Assembly: GCA_035524275.1 (NCBI GenBank)
Contig: DATKPC010000089.1
Location: 7,470-71,469 of the forward strand
Source of the DNA: DATKPC01 sp035524275
GTDB lineage: Bacteria > Pseudomonadota > Gammaproteobacteria > Burkholderiales > Burkholderiaceae_F
Length of the DNA stretch: 64,000 nucleotides
Direction of reading: 5' to 3'
Positions 29,013 through 38,547 of the stretch are shown piece after piece (within the stretch, counting starts at the first letter, position 1; each line of letters starts with the position of its first letter). Below the pieces are notes generated by a model, which saw nothing but the letters and a program-made list of their open reading frames with translations, was not told the DNA's origin and did not search any database. A program made the position numbers and the translations under genes.

Positions 29013-30097
29013 GGTTCGCCTCGCGGATTCGAATTGTCGTGTCGCCCTTCGAGACGCCGGATGCGGTCCCGCAGGTCGCCGAGGTGCCGCAACAGCGCGG
29101 CGTTGCGCTCCCAATCCCGGTTCGACATCATCGGGAAGAAACCGGTGTAGAAGCCCGGCTCGCGGATCGAGCGCGAGACGAGCGTGCCGGCACCGATTAC
29201 CGTGCCGTCGGGAATCGACAGGTGGCCGGCGATCATCGCGGCGCCCGCGAGCTGGCAGCGCCTGCCGATCGTCGCGCTGCCGGCGATGCCGACGCAGCCG
29301 GCGATCGCGGTCTGCGCGCCGATGCGGCAGTTGTGCGCGATCTGCACCTGGTTGTCGATCTTCACCCCGTCCTCGACGATCGTGTCGCCCATCGTGCCGC
29401 GGTCGATCGTCGTGCCGGCGCCGATTTCCACGTCGTCGCCGACGAGCACGCACCCGACCTGCGGGATCTTGACCCAGCCGCCCTGGAACGGCGCGAAGCC
29501 GAAGCCATCGGCGCCAATGACGGCGGCGCTATGGACGATGCCGCGTTCGCCGATCCGACAGCGCGCATGCACGACCGCCCCGGCATGCAGGCGGGTATCG
29601 GAGCCGATGCGAGCCTCGGCGCCGACGAAGGCTCCGGCGCCGATCCACGCCCGCGCGCCGATCGTCGCGCCGCGTTCGACGACGGCATGCGCATCGATGC
29701 GGGCGCTGGCGTCGACATCGGCGCCCGGGTCGATCGACGCCGTCGGATCGCGATACGGCGCGGGCGTCGGCTGCGGATAGAGCAGCTGCGAGGCGAACGC
29801 GAACCACGCGTACGGCTGGTCGGATTCGAGCACCGTGCCGGCGTCGCGGCCGGCGGGAAACACGGCTTCGCGCTGCGCGGCGCTGAGCACGAGCGCGGCG
29901 GCGGCCGATCGTCGGGCGGCCGCCTGGTAGCGCGGATTCGCGAGAAAGGCGACGTCGGTCGGGCCTGCAGCCTCCAGCGACGCGACGCCCTGGATCAGGC
30001 GCCCGGCATCGCCGTGGACCTGCGCCCGCAGGACGCCGCCCGAGCGCTCTTCGACCGCACCGGCAAGCTCGGCGACGGTGAGCCCGATCGCGGACAT
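29009..30097 (-). CDS. lpxD: UDP-3-O-(3-hydroxyacyl)glucosamine N-acyltransferase
   Basis: Third acylation step of lipid A synthesis. 362 aa. An N-terminal uridine-binding domain (1-110) is followed by a long hexapeptide beta-helix (about 115-310) with NQVQIAHNCRIGAQTAIAGC containing the catalytic His, then a C-terminal helix. Located between skp and fabZ as in most Gram-negatives. Confidence 0.97.
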   Translation of the reverse strand: MSAIGLTVAELAGAVEERSGGVLRAQVHGDAGRLIQGVASLEAAGPTDVAFLANPRYQAAARRSAAAALVLSAAQREAVFPAGRDAGTVLESDQPYAWFAFASQLLYPQPTPAPYRDPTASIDPGADVDASARIDAHAVVERGATIGARAWIGAGAFVGAEARIGSDTRLHAGAVVHARCRIGERGIVHSAAVIGADGFGFAPFQGGWVKIPQVGCVLVGDDVEIGAGTTIDRGTMGDTIVEDGVKIDNQVQIAHNCRIGAQTAIAGCVGIAGSATIGRRCQLAGAAMIAGHLSIPDGTVIGAGTLVSRSIREPGFYTGFFPMMSNRDWERNAALLRHLGDLRDRIRRLEGRHDNSNPRGEP

Positions 30098-30135
30098 CCG
30101 TTCAGAATGGACGAGGCAGGCTCATCGGACCCGCG

Positions 30136-30651
30136 TCACTTCGACACGGCGTTGAGCTGCTTCAGGACGCGATCGGTGATGTCGATCCGCGGTCCGACAT
30201 AGACCGCATCCTGCAGGATGAGGTCGTATTTCTCCTGCTCCGCGAGCTGGCGGACGATCCGCTGGGCGCGTTCCAGCAGGCCCTGGAGTTCCTCGTTCTT
30301 GCGCTGGTTGAGGTCCTCGCGGAATTCGCGCTGGCGGCGCTGGAAATCGCGGTCCATGTCCTGCATTTCGCGCTGGCGCTTCGCGAGCTCGCCTTCGGCG
30401 AGTACCGGGCCGTCCTTCTCGAGCTTGTCGGCCATCGACTTGAGGCGCGCGCCCGCTTCCTGCAGTTCCTTGTCGCGCTTCGCGAATTCCTGCAGCAGTT
30501 TCTGTTCCGCCGCCTTCGCCGGATCCGACTCGCGAAGGATCCGCTCCGAGCTCACGAACCCGATCTTGATTTCCTGTGCGCCGGCGCCCGCGGCTGACAT
30601 TGCCAGAAACCCCGGCAACAGCAATGCGGCAAGCTTCAACCAGCGGTTCAT
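30136..30651 (-). CDS. skp: Periplasmic chaperone Skp/OmpH
   Basis: 171-aa secreted chaperone that holds unfolded outer-membrane proteins for BamA. Signal peptide MNRWLKLAALLLPGFLAMSA with cleavage near GAGAQ. The mature part begins with IKIGFVSSERIL and forms long charged coiled-coil arms (about 45-145). The inner Met at 30651 is chosen because it opens a proper signal peptide. Directly downstream of bamA. Confidence 0.94.
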   Translation of the reverse strand: MNRWLKLAALLLPGFLAMSAAGAGAQEIKIGFVSSERILRESDPAKAAEQKLLQEFAKRDKELQEAGARLKSMADKLEKDGPVLAEGELAKRQREMQDMDRDFQRRQREFREDLNQRKNEELQGLLERAQRIVRQLAEQEKYDLILQDAVYVGPRIDITDRVLKQLNAVSK

Positions 30652-30702
30652 GTGGGCCTCGACGCGTTGTAGAACGGGCCATTGTGCCATACCACGATGG
30701 CG

Positions 30703-33015
30703 TCAGAACCCGGTTCCAATCTGGAATTGGAAGCGTTGCGTACGATCTTCGGGCTGGCGTTTCAGCGGCGTCGCCAGGCTGATCTTGAGCGGGCCGATCG
30801 GCGAGATCCATGCGATGCCGCAGCCGAACGAATAGCGCAGGTCGGCGAAGCGCACCGATTGATCCGGTCCCCAGACCTGGCCGCTGTCGAAGAAGCACAG
30901 CGCCCGAAGCGAGCGGTCGGCCCCGGGCAGCGGAGCCTGCGCCTCGATCGAGCCGGTCAGCATCCGGTTGCCGCCGAGCGGATCGCCGTTCGTGTCGCGC
31001 GGGCCGAGCGAACCCGGCGCGAAGCCGCGCACGGTTCCGATGCCGCCCGCGTAGTAGTTCTTGAAGAGCGGGTAGGACTTGCCGTCGTAGGCCCCGCCCC
31101 AGTCGGCCGCGCCGTTGAAGGCGAGCGTGATCTTCGAGGTCAGCGGAAGGTACTGCTGGATCTGGTACGTCGTGCGCCAGTAGCGCAGGTCGAGCGTCGG
31201 GAACGTCGCTTCCGCATAGGCGCGCTGATAGCGGCCGCGCGACGGCGACAGGATGTTGTCGCGGCTGTCGCGGGCCCACCCGACGCTGCCGATGACCGCG
31301 CGGGTATCGGGGCCGAACTCGTTGACGTAGTCGACGTAGCGCAGCGGGCTGGCCGTCGTGAGACCGATGATGTTGTCCTCGAAGCCGACGCCGAAGAAGA
31401 CCGTGTCGAATTCGGTGAAGGGGATGCCGTACTTGACCGATCCGCCGCGGGTCGCGACGTCGACCTGCGCCAGGCCAAGGCGCGCGAGGTCCGACTTGCG
31501 CTCGTAGACTTCGGTCGTGCGGCTGATGCCGTCGGCCGTGACATACGGATCGGTTTCGCTCAGCGCGATCGTACGCGTCGACTTGCTCGTGTTGACGTCC
31601 ACGCCGATCGCGTGCCCGGTACCCAGCACGTTCTGCTGCGTGTACGCCGCGTTCAAGACCAGGCGTTCCGTGCTGGAGTAGCCGGCGCCGGCGGAAATCG
31701 ATCCGGTCGGGCGTTCCTTCACCGTGAAGTTGACATCGACCTGGTCCTGCGAGCCCGGCACCGCCGGCGTCTCGACCTCGACCTTCTCGAAGTAGCCGAG
31801 GCGGTCGATCCGGTCGCGCGACAGGCGCACCTTGTCCGCGTCGTACCAGCCGGCCTCGAACTGCCGCACCTCGCGCCGGATGACCTCGTCGCGCGTGCGC
31901 GTGTTGCCGACGATGTTGACGTGCCGCACGTAGGCGCGCCGGCCCGGATCGACGACGATCGTGTAGGCGACCTGCCGCTTGTCGCGATTCGCTTCCGGCA
32001 CCGGATTGGCCGTCGCGAACGCGTAGCCGAGCGTGCCGAGCCGATCGGTGATCCGCTTGCCGATGGCATTGATCCGCTCGCCGTTGTAGACGTCGCCCGG
32101 CTTGACGTCGATCAACGGCGCCAGTTCCGGCTCCAGCCCCAGCAGTTCGCCCGCGAGCTTGACCTCCGAGACCGTGAAGCGTTCGCCTTCGTTGAGGTTG
32201 ATCGTCATGAAGATGCTGGTCTTGTCCGGGCTGATCGTGACCTGCGTCGACTCGATGTTGAAGTCGAGGTAGCCGCGGTTCTGGTAGTACGAGCGCAGCG
32301 TCTCGAGGTCGCCCTGCAGCTTCTGCCGCGCATACTTGTCGCGGCTGTTGTACCAGGTGAACCAGCCCGGCGTCGTGAGTTCCATCGCGTCGCGCAGCGT
32401 CGAGTCGGAGAACGCATGGTTGCCGGTGAAGCGGATCGAACGGATCTTCGCCGCGTCGCCCTCCTCGGCGGTGATCGTGATGTTCACGCGGTTGCGCTCG
32501 ACCGGCGTGACGGTCGAGGTGAGCTTCACCGCATAGAACCCGCGCGACAGGTACTGCCGCTTCAGCTCCTGCTCCGCGCGGTCCAGCAGCGAGCGGTCGA
32601 AAACGCGCGCCTCGGCGAGCCCGACTTCCTTCAGCGATTTCTTGACGGTGTCCTTGTCGAACTCCTTGACGCCGATCAGCTCGACCGCGGCGATCGACGG
32701 TCGCTCGTCGACCGACACGACGAGGACGTCGCCGTCGACCGCAAGGCGCACGTCCTTGAAGAGTCCGGTCGCATACAGCGCGCGGATCGCCGCGACGCCC
32801 TTGTCCGGGTCGTATCGGTCGCCGACGCGCAGCGGGAGATAGCTGAAGACCGTGCCGGCATCGGTGCGCTGGATTCCGTCGACGCGGATGTCGCGGACCA
32901 CGAACTCCTGGGCCGCGACGCTGACGGCGCTGCAGGCGATCACGGCGGCGGCGAGGCGGCGCAGGGTCGGAGCCACCGCGGCGCCCTTGAGATTGCGGCG
33001 TTTCAAGGCGGACAA
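30703..33015 (-). CDS. bamA: Outer-membrane assembly factor BamA
   Basis: Omp85-family barrel (770 aa) that inserts beta-barrel proteins into the outer membrane. A signal peptide ends near SVAAQ (about 36). Five POTRA domains (about 37-435) and a 16-strand barrel follow. The lid-loop signature VRGF (in GGIGTVRGFAPGS) is present, and the last residue is Phe, as needed for BAM recognition. Lies between rseP and skp in the conserved order. Confidence 0.97.
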   Translation of the reverse strand: MSALKRRNLKGAAVAPTLRRLAAAVIACSAVSVAAQEFVVRDIRVDGIQRTDAGTVFSYLPLRVGDRYDPDKGVAAIRALYATGLFKDVRLAVDGDVLVVSVDERPSIAAVELIGVKEFDKDTVKKSLKEVGLAEARVFDRSLLDRAEQELKRQYLSRGFYAVKLTSTVTPVERNRVNITITAEEGDAAKIRSIRFTGNHAFSDSTLRDAMELTTPGWFTWYNSRDKYARQKLQGDLETLRSYYQNRGYLDFNIESTQVTISPDKTSIFMTINLNEGERFTVSEVKLAGELLGLEPELAPLIDVKPGDVYNGERINAIGKRITDRLGTLGYAFATANPVPEANRDKRQVAYTIVVDPGRRAYVRHVNIVGNTRTRDEVIRREVRQFEAGWYDADKVRLSRDRIDRLGYFEKVEVETPAVPGSQDQVDVNFTVKERPTGSISAGAGYSSTERLVLNAAYTQQNVLGTGHAIGVDVNTSKSTRTIALSETDPYVTADGISRTTEVYERKSDLARLGLAQVDVATRGGSVKYGIPFTEFDTVFFGVGFEDNIIGLTTASPLRYVDYVNEFGPDTRAVIGSVGWARDSRDNILSPSRGRYQRAYAEATFPTLDLRYWRTTYQIQQYLPLTSKITLAFNGAADWGGAYDGKSYPLFKNYYAGGIGTVRGFAPGSLGPRDTNGDPLGGNRMLTGSIEAQAPLPGADRSLRALCFFDSGQVWGPDQSVRFADLRYSFGCGIAWISPIGPLKISLATPLKRQPEDRTQRFQFQIGTGF

Positions 33016-33049
33016 TCGATTCCGGAATCCGGACGGGCCAGGATTATCG

Positions 33050-34384
33050 TTATGAGAGCAGTCGCACCACGTCGTTGCAGAGTGCGAGCACCGTCAGGAG
33101 GGTCAAGACGGCGATGCCGATTCGCTGCCCTATCGCCACCGCGCGGTCCGACGGCGGACTGCCGGTCAGCAATTCGGCGGCATAGTACAGCAAGTGACCG
33201 CCATCGAGCATCGGCACGGGCATCAGGTTCAGCACGCCGAGGCTGATCGACACCAGGGCGAGGAAGCCGAGGTACGCATCGAGCCCGATCCGCGCGCTGC
33301 GGCCGGCGTAGTCCGCGATGGTCACGGGCCCCGAGAGATTGCGCCACGAGGCCTCGCCGATGACCATCTTGCCCATCATGCGGACCGAGATCGCCGCGGT
33401 GTCCCACGTCTTCCCGACCGCGAGCTCGACGCTCTCCAGCGGCGCATAGCGGACGCGAACGAGATCGCTGAATTCGACGCCGATGCGGCCGATCGTCCCG
33501 AGCTTGGGATCCGTCGCCCGAGCCGGCGTCACGACGAGCTCGACATGGCGGTCGCTGCGAACCAGCCCGAAGCGCAGCGGCCGTCCCGGCGCGGACCGGA
33601 CGCGTTCCGCGACCTCCCGCGCGTAGGCCACCGGCGTACCGTCGATCGACTCGATGCGGTCGCCGGCGAGAATGCCGGCCGCGGCGGCGACGCCATCGGG
33701 GTCGACGCCGGCGACGACGCTGCGGCCCGGATGCGCGTGCAGGCCCAGGCGGTCGAGGAAGTCGGTATCGACGTCGCGCAGCAGGTCGGCGGGCGCCGCC
33801 ACCTCGAGCGTGCGCTCCGCCCCGTCCGCGCCGACGACCGTGAAGCGCAGGGGCCCCGGCTGCAGGCTATGGCGCAGGATGCGCCAGCGCAGGTCCGGCC
33901 ACGAACGCACCGCGTCGCCGTCGATGGCCGTGACGAGGTCGCCGGACCGCAGGCCGCCGATGGCCGCCGGCGTCGACTGCGGGGGCGTGTCGACGACCGG
34001 GCGCAACTCGGCGACGCCGACGAGGTTGAGCCCGGCATAGATGGCCACCGCAAGCAGCAGGTTGGCGACCGGGCCCGCCAGCACGATCGCCGTGCGGCGC
34101 GCCAGCGACTGCCGATTGAACGCGCGCGAGCGCTCGGCGGCCGCGACCGGCCCGCATTCGGGGTCGCGTTCGTCGAGCATGCGCACGTAGCCGCCGAGCG
34201 GAATCGCGCCGACGACCCATTCGGTCCGGTCGCGGCCGCGCGTGGCGCGCAGCAGCGGCCGGCCGAAGCCGACCGAGAAGCGCAGGATCTTGACGCCGCA
34301 GGCGCGCGCCACGGCATAGTGGCCGAACTCGTGGATGATGACGAGGACGCCGAGCGTCACGATGAAATAGAACAGAGTCAGCAT
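33050..34384 (-). CDS. rseP: Site-2 intramembrane protease RseP
   Basis: Cleaves anti-sigma-E and remnant signal peptides. 444 aa. The first membrane helix carries the zinc motif HEFGH (His18, Glu19, His22). Two PDZ domains follow (about 120-290). A late membrane segment has NLMPVPMLDGGH, supplying the third metal ligand. The ATG at 34384 gives the usual start. The 128 nt upstream, where dxr is often found, hold no gene. Confidence 0.96.
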   Translation of the reverse strand: MLTLFYFIVTLGVLVIIHEFGHYAVARACGVKILRFSVGFGRPLLRATRGRDRTEWVVGAIPLGGYVRMLDERDPECGPVAAAERSRAFNRQSLARRTAIVLAGPVANLLLAVAIYAGLNLVGVAELRPVVDTPPQSTPAAIGGLRSGDLVTAIDGDAVRSWPDLRWRILRHSLQPGPLRFTVVGADGAERTLEVAAPADLLRDVDTDFLDRLGLHAHPGRSVVAGVDPDGVAAAAGILAGDRIESIDGTPVAYAREVAERVRSAPGRPLRFGLVRSDRHVELVVTPARATDPKLGTIGRIGVEFSDLVRVRYAPLESVELAVGKTWDTAAISVRMMGKMVIGEASWRNLSGPVTIADYAGRSARIGLDAYLGFLALVSISLGVLNLMPVPMLDGGHLLYYAAELLTGSPPSDRAVAIGQRIGIAVLTLLTVLALCNDVVRLLS

Positions 34385-34512
34385 GGTTCCCTTGCACCGG
34401 GCCGGCCGACGCCGCAGGCCGCCGGACGGAAGACTACCGCGCCCTGCCCCGCCCCGCAGGACCGGCATCGGGGCGGCGGCCCGCGGCCGCTCGCAGGTCG
34501 GGTCGCAGCACG
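34385..34512 (-). other. cdsA-rseP gap without dxr
   Basis: 128 nt, extremely GC-rich, no open frame with family resemblance. In many proteobacteria ispC/dxr lies here. Nothing left of it is recognisable. Confidence 0.6.
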
Positions 34513-35343
34513 TCAGCCGCGACCGCGCAGCAGCAGCACGACGAGCGGCAGGACCGGCAGCAGCGCATCGATCCGGTCCAGCACGCCGCCGTGCCCCGGA
34601 AGCAGCGCGCTGCTGTCCTTGACGCCGGCAAGGCGCTTGAGCAGGCTTTCGAACAGGTCGCCGACGATCGACGCCGCGACGACCAGCGCGAGCAGCACGA
34701 CGGCCGCGGCCGCGCCGAAGTCGTCGATGATGCGGTTGCTGACGAGTTGCGGCCCCGGCCAGGTCGCGCGGAACAGGAACGCCAGGGCGACCACGGCGGC
34801 GACCGCGCCCCAGGCGCCGGCCCACGTCTTGCCCGGGCTGATCTGCGACGCGAGCTTGCGACGGCCGAACGCGCGGCCGACGAAGTAGGCGGCGATGTCG
34901 GCCGCCCAGACGATCGCCATCGCGGAGACGAGCGCCACGGCGCCTTCGCGCAGCAGCACCTGGATGGCGCACCAGACGGCGACCAGGAAAAGCAGCGCGA
35001 GCACGACGAGAACCGCGGACCGGCGCCCGATGCCGCGCCGCTGCGCGCGCACCAGCGCGGCGGCGACGCCGAGCCAGGCGAGCATCGCGGCGCCGCACGC
35101 GACGCGGGCGGCGTCGGCCGCGAGCCCCGGCCACTGCCACTGCAGCGCGAGCAACGCGGCGCCGAAGGCTGCACCGGCCGCCGCCGCGGCGGCGTCGCGC
35201 GCGCCCGCCAGGCGAAGCCATTCGAACAGGCCGACGCCGACGACGACGGCGGCCACCGCGCTGAACGCGAGCGCCGACCACGCCAGCGCGCCCAGCAGGA
35301 CCGCGACCAGCACGAGCGCCGTGATTACGCGCTGGCGCAGCAT
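34513..35343 (-). CDS. cdsA: Phosphatidate cytidylyltransferase
   Basis: Makes CDP-diacylglycerol from phosphatidate and CTP for all phospholipids. 276-aa integral membrane protein with about eight hydrophobic segments. The family signature SLLKRLAGVKDSSALLPGHG followed by GVLDRID is complete. Starts 7 nt after the uppS stop; Met at 35343 is chosen because the longer frame overlaps uppS. Confidence 0.96.
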   Translation of the reverse strand: MLRQRVITALVLVAVLLGALAWSALAFSAVAAVVVGVGLFEWLRLAGARDAAAAAAGAAFGAALLALQWQWPGLAADAARVACGAAMLAWLGVAAALVRAQRRGIGRRSAVLVVLALLFLVAVWCAIQVLLREGAVALVSAMAIVWAADIAAYFVGRAFGRRKLASQISPGKTWAGAWGAVAAVVALAFLFRATWPGPQLVSNRIIDDFGAAAAVVLLALVVAASIVGDLFESLLKRLAGVKDSSALLPGHGGVLDRIDALLPVLPLVVLLLRGRG

Positions 35344-35350
35344 CGGCGGC

Positions 35351-36082
35351 TCATGCGGGGCGCTTGACCTGGGCGCTGGTGCGCCCGTAGCGCCGTTCGC
35401 GCTGCGCATACCAGCGCAGTGCCTGGTCGAGATCCTCGCGATCGAAATCGGGCCACAGGACATCGGCGAAGTACAGTTCCGCGTAGGCCAGCTGCCAGAG
35501 GAGGAAATTGCTGATCCGCCGCTCGGCGCCGGTGCGGATCAGCAGGTCAGGGTCCGGCGCGAACGACAGCGCGAGACGCGCCGTGATTCCCGCCTCGTCG
35601 ACGACGACGGCCTCGCCGGCGGCCGCTTCGGCGCACAGTCGCTGCACGGCCTGCACGATGTCCCAGCGTCCGCCGTAGCTGGCGCAGATCGTCAGGTTCA
35701 GGCGCCGGTTGGCGGCGGTGCGGCGTTCCGCGGTTTCGATCAGCGTCCGCAGTTCGCCGTCGAAAGCGGCCAGGTTGCCGGCGACCCGCAGCCGGACGCC
35801 GGCCTCGTTGAGCCGATCGATCTCGCGCTGCAGCGCCGCGACGAACAACCGCATCAGCACCGACACCTCGTCGGCCGGGCGGCGCCAGTTCTCGGAGCTG
35901 AACGCGAACAGCGTCAGGTATTCGATGCCGCGTTCGACGCAGGCTTCGATCGTCGCGCGCGCCGCCTCGACGCCGCGCGAGTGCCCGGCCACGCGCGGCA
36001 GGTGGCGTTCGACGGCCCAGCGGCCGTTGCCGTCCATGATCACCGCGATATGGCGCGGCGGCGTGGCGTCCGGTGCGGTCAT
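35351..36082 (-). CDS. uppS: Undecaprenyl diphosphate synthase
   Basis: cis-Prenyltransferase (243 aa) making the C55 carrier lipid for peptidoglycan and O-antigen. IAVIMDGNGRWA with catalytic Asp17, HSRGVEA, TLFAFSSENW, and C-terminal DLLIRTGAERRISNFLLWQL and YAELYF are all present. 25 nt downstream of frr. Confidence 0.97.
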   Translation of the reverse strand: MTAPDATPPRHIAVIMDGNGRWAVERHLPRVAGHSRGVEAARATIEACVERGIEYLTLFAFSSENWRRPADEVSVLMRLFVAALQREIDRLNEAGVRLRVAGNLAAFDGELRTLIETAERRTAANRRLNLTICASYGGRWDIVQAVQRLCAEAAAGEAVVVDEAGITARLALSFAPDPDLLIRTGAERRISNFLLWQLAYAELYFADVLWPDFDREDLDQALRWYAQRERRYGRTSAQVKRPA

Positions 36083-36107
36083 CCCGGTCGAATCCCGTGC
36101 CCGAGAC

Positions 36108-36668
36108 TCAGACGGTCATGATCTCCTTTTCCTTCTCCGCGCCCAGCTTGTCGATGTCCGCGATAAAACGGTCGGTCAACTTCTGGATGTCGTCCTGCGC
36201 GCGGCGCTCCTCGTCCTCCGAGACCTCCTTCTTCTTGAGGAGGTCCTTCAGGTGCGTGTTGGCGTCGCGCCTCAGGTTGCGGACCGCGACCCGCGCCGCC
36301 TCGGCCTCGTGCCTCACGACCTTGGTGAGGTCGCGGCGCCGCTCCTCGTTCAACGCCGGCATCGGGACCCGGATCAGGTCGCCCTGCGTCGCGGGATTCA
36401 GCCCGAGGTCCGATTCGCGGATCGCCTTCTCGATCGCCGGCACCATCTTCTTCTCCCACGGCTGGACCGTGATCGTGCGGGCGTCGCCAAGGCCGACGTT
36501 GGCGACCTGGTTGATCGGCACCATCGATCCGTAGTAGTCGACCTGCACGTGGTCGAGCAGGCCGGTGTGCGCCCGCCCGGTGCGGATCTTCGCGAGATCG
36601 CCCTTCAGCGTCTCGACGGACTTGTGCATCTTCTGTTCAGCGGCCTTGCGGATCTCTGCGATTGCCAT
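36108..36668 (-). CDS. frr: Ribosome recycling factor
   Basis: 186-aa factor that, with EF-G, splits post-termination ribosomes. Typical sequence: KMHKSVETLKGDLAKIRTGRAH, then EERRRDLTKVVRHEAEAARV, and a three-helix bundle. Separated from pyrH by 120 nt without recognisable features. Confidence 0.97.
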   Translation of the reverse strand: MAIAEIRKAAEQKMHKSVETLKGDLAKIRTGRAHTGLLDHVQVDYYGSMVPINQVANVGLGDARTITVQPWEKKMVPAIEKAIRESDLGLNPATQGDLIRVPMPALNEERRRDLTKVVRHEAEAARVAVRNLRRDANTHLKDLLKKKEVSEDEERRAQDDIQKLTDRFIADIDKLGAEKEKEIMTV

Positions 36669-36788
36669 GTCCGATTCCGATGGGTTAGCGCGCCGCGCAG
36701 GTTCCGGCTGCCCTGCGACGCTTCGCCGTCGCTGCAGCCCGGGCCGCGGCTGCGGCGCTGCGCGCCGCCAGCCAGCCGCGGGTTCGCC

Positions 36789-37505
36789 TCAGACGTGCAC
36801 GAGGGTGCCCTCGTCCTCGCCCATGACGACGCGCTTGAGGGCGCCCGACTTGAAGATATCGAAGACCTTGATCGGAAGCCTCTGGTCGCGGCACAGCGCG
36901 AACGCCGTCGCGTCCATGATCTGCAGGTTGCGCGTCAGCGCCTCGTCGAACGTGATCGTGGCGTACCGCGTCGCCTCGGGGTTCTTCTTCGGGTCGGCGC
37001 TGTAGACGCCGTCGACCTTCGTCGCCTTCAGGACGATCTCGGCGCCGATCTCCGAGCCGCGCAGCGCCGCCGCGGTGTCCGTCGTGAAGAACGGGTTGCC
37101 GGTCCCGGCACCGAAGATCACGACCTTGCCTTCCTCGAGGTAGCGCAGCGCCTTCGGCCGGATGTAGGGCTCGACGACCTGCTCGATGTTGAGCGCCGAC
37201 TGGACCCGGGCCTCGATGCCGGCATTGCGCATCGCGTCCTGCAGCGCCATCGCATTCATGATCGTGGCCATCATCCCCATGTAGTCGGCCGTCGCGCGGT
37301 CCATCCCGCGTGCACCGAGCGCGACGCCGCGGAAGATGTTGCCGCCGCCGATCACGATGGCGAGCTCGACGCCCGCGCGCACGACGTCGCCGATGTCGGC
37401 CACCATGCCCTCGATCGTCGAACGGCTGATGCCGAAGGCCTCGTTGCCCATCAGGGCCTCGCCCGAGAGCTTCAGCAGGACCCGCTTGTAGGCCGGCGTC
37501 GCCAT
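36789..37505 (-). CDS. pyrH: UMP kinase
   Basis: Amino-acid-kinase-fold enzyme (238 aa) phosphorylating UMP; usually GTP-activated and UTP-inhibited. YKRVLLKLSGEALMG, VIGGGNIFRG and FGAGTGNPFFTTDTAAALRG are diagnostic. Starts 4 nt after the tsf stop, in the rpsB-tsf-pyrH-frr order. Confidence 0.97.
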   Translation of the reverse strand: MATPAYKRVLLKLSGEALMGNEAFGISRSTIEGMVADIGDVVRAGVELAIVIGGGNIFRGVALGARGMDRATADYMGMMATIMNAMALQDAMRNAGIEARVQSALNIEQVVEPYIRPKALRYLEEGKVVIFGAGTGNPFFTTDTAAALRGSEIGAEIVLKATKVDGVYSADPKKNPEATRYATITFDEALTRNLQIMDATAFALCRDQRLPIKVFDIFKSGALKRVVMGEDEGTLVHV

Positions 37506-37509
37506 GGCG

Positions 37510-38406
37510 TCAGGCCGTCGTTCCGCGCGCCGCGGCAGCCTGCGCCGCGACCTCGGCGGCGAAATCGGACTGCTTGCGCTCGATGCCCTCGCCGACGACG
37601 TACAGGATGAACCGGTTGACCGTCGCGCCCTTCTGCTTGAGCAGCTGCTCGATCGTCAGCTTGTCGTCCTTGACGAAGACCTGCCCGAGCAGCGTGTTTT
37701 CCTTGAGGTACTTCTGGACCGCGCCTTCGACCATCTTCGCCTGGATCTCGACCGGCTTGCCGGACTCCGCGGCCTTCTGCCGCGCGACCGAGCGCTCGGT
37801 CTCGATCAGTTCGGGCGCCACCTCGCTCGCGCGCAGTGCGCGCGGCTTCGACGCCGCGATATGCATCGCGATGTCCTTCGCGACATCGGCATCGCCGCCG
37901 GTCACGTCGACGAGGACGCCGATCTTCGACCCGCCGTGGACGTAGCTCGCAATGCGGCCGGTCGCCGGCAGGCGCGTGAACCGCCGGATAGACAGGTTCT
38001 CTCCGATCTTGCCGACCAGCGCGGCGCGTACCGCGTCGACCGTCGAGCCGTCGAGCGGCAGGGCGGAGAGCGCCGCGACGTCGGCAGGGTCCTGCGCGGC
38101 GACGAGTTGCGCCAGGTTGCGGCCGAGCGCGAGGAAATCGTCGTTCTTCGCGACGAAGTCGGTCTCGCAGTTCAGCTCGACGATCGTCGCGAGCTTGCCC
38201 GCCGCGTCGATGTTGACGGCGACGATGCCCTCGGCGGCGACGCGACTGGCGGCCTTCGAGGCCTTGCTGCCGAGCTTGACGCGCAGGATCTCCTCGGCGC
38301 GCGCCATGTCGCCCGCCGCCTCGGAGAGCGCCTTCTTGCATTCCATCATCGGCGCGTCGGTCTTCTCGCGCAGTTCCTTGACCATGCTCGCGGTGATTTC
38401 CGCCAT
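37510..38406 (-). CDS. tsf: Translation elongation factor Ts
   Basis: Nucleotide exchange factor for EF-Tu (298 aa). MVKELREKTDAPMMECKKAL at the N-terminus, TDFVAKND and the core subdomains are typical. Two tandem ATGs occur (38409, 38406); the second has GGAG at better spacing and gives MAEITA. 138 nt after rpsB, with a strong hairpin between. Confidence 0.97.
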   Translation of the reverse strand: MAEITASMVKELREKTDAPMMECKKALSEAAGDMARAEEILRVKLGSKASKAASRVAAEGIVAVNIDAAGKLATIVELNCETDFVAKNDDFLALGRNLAQLVAAQDPADVAALSALPLDGSTVDAVRAALVGKIGENLSIRRFTRLPATGRIASYVHGGSKIGVLVDVTGGDADVAKDIAMHIAASKPRALRASEVAPELIETERSVARQKAAESGKPVEIQAKMVEGAVQKYLKENTLLGQVFVKDDKLTIEQLLKQKGATVNRFILYVVGEGIERKQSDFAAEVAAQAAAARGTTA

Positions 38407-38484
38407 CATCAGCTCCAGCCATGTCCGGCGCCCGCGCGTCGCGCGGCTGCCACTTCGTTCTTCATCCGATCGAGGACTGTGAAA

Positions 38485-38502
38485 GGGGGGCTCGCGCCCC
38501 CC
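38485..38502 (-). terminator. GC hairpin between rpsB and tsf
   Basis: GGGGGGC/GCCCCCC perfect 7-bp stem with a 4-nt loop, followed on the minus strand by TTTC only. The position matches the rpsB-tsf intercistronic attenuator known in enterics, which lowers tsf relative to rpsB. The short T-run suggests partial termination or pausing. Confidence 0.5.
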
Positions 38503-38547
38503 TCAGCACCACTCGTCACGGGTCGATCACGTCGAGGTTCCGGCGCT

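Noticed and set aside
33050..35281. 743-codon frame including rseP and its upstream region
   Set aside because: Residues before MLTLFYFIV are an out-of-frame reading of cdsA; the HEFGH-bearing helix must be near the N-terminus.
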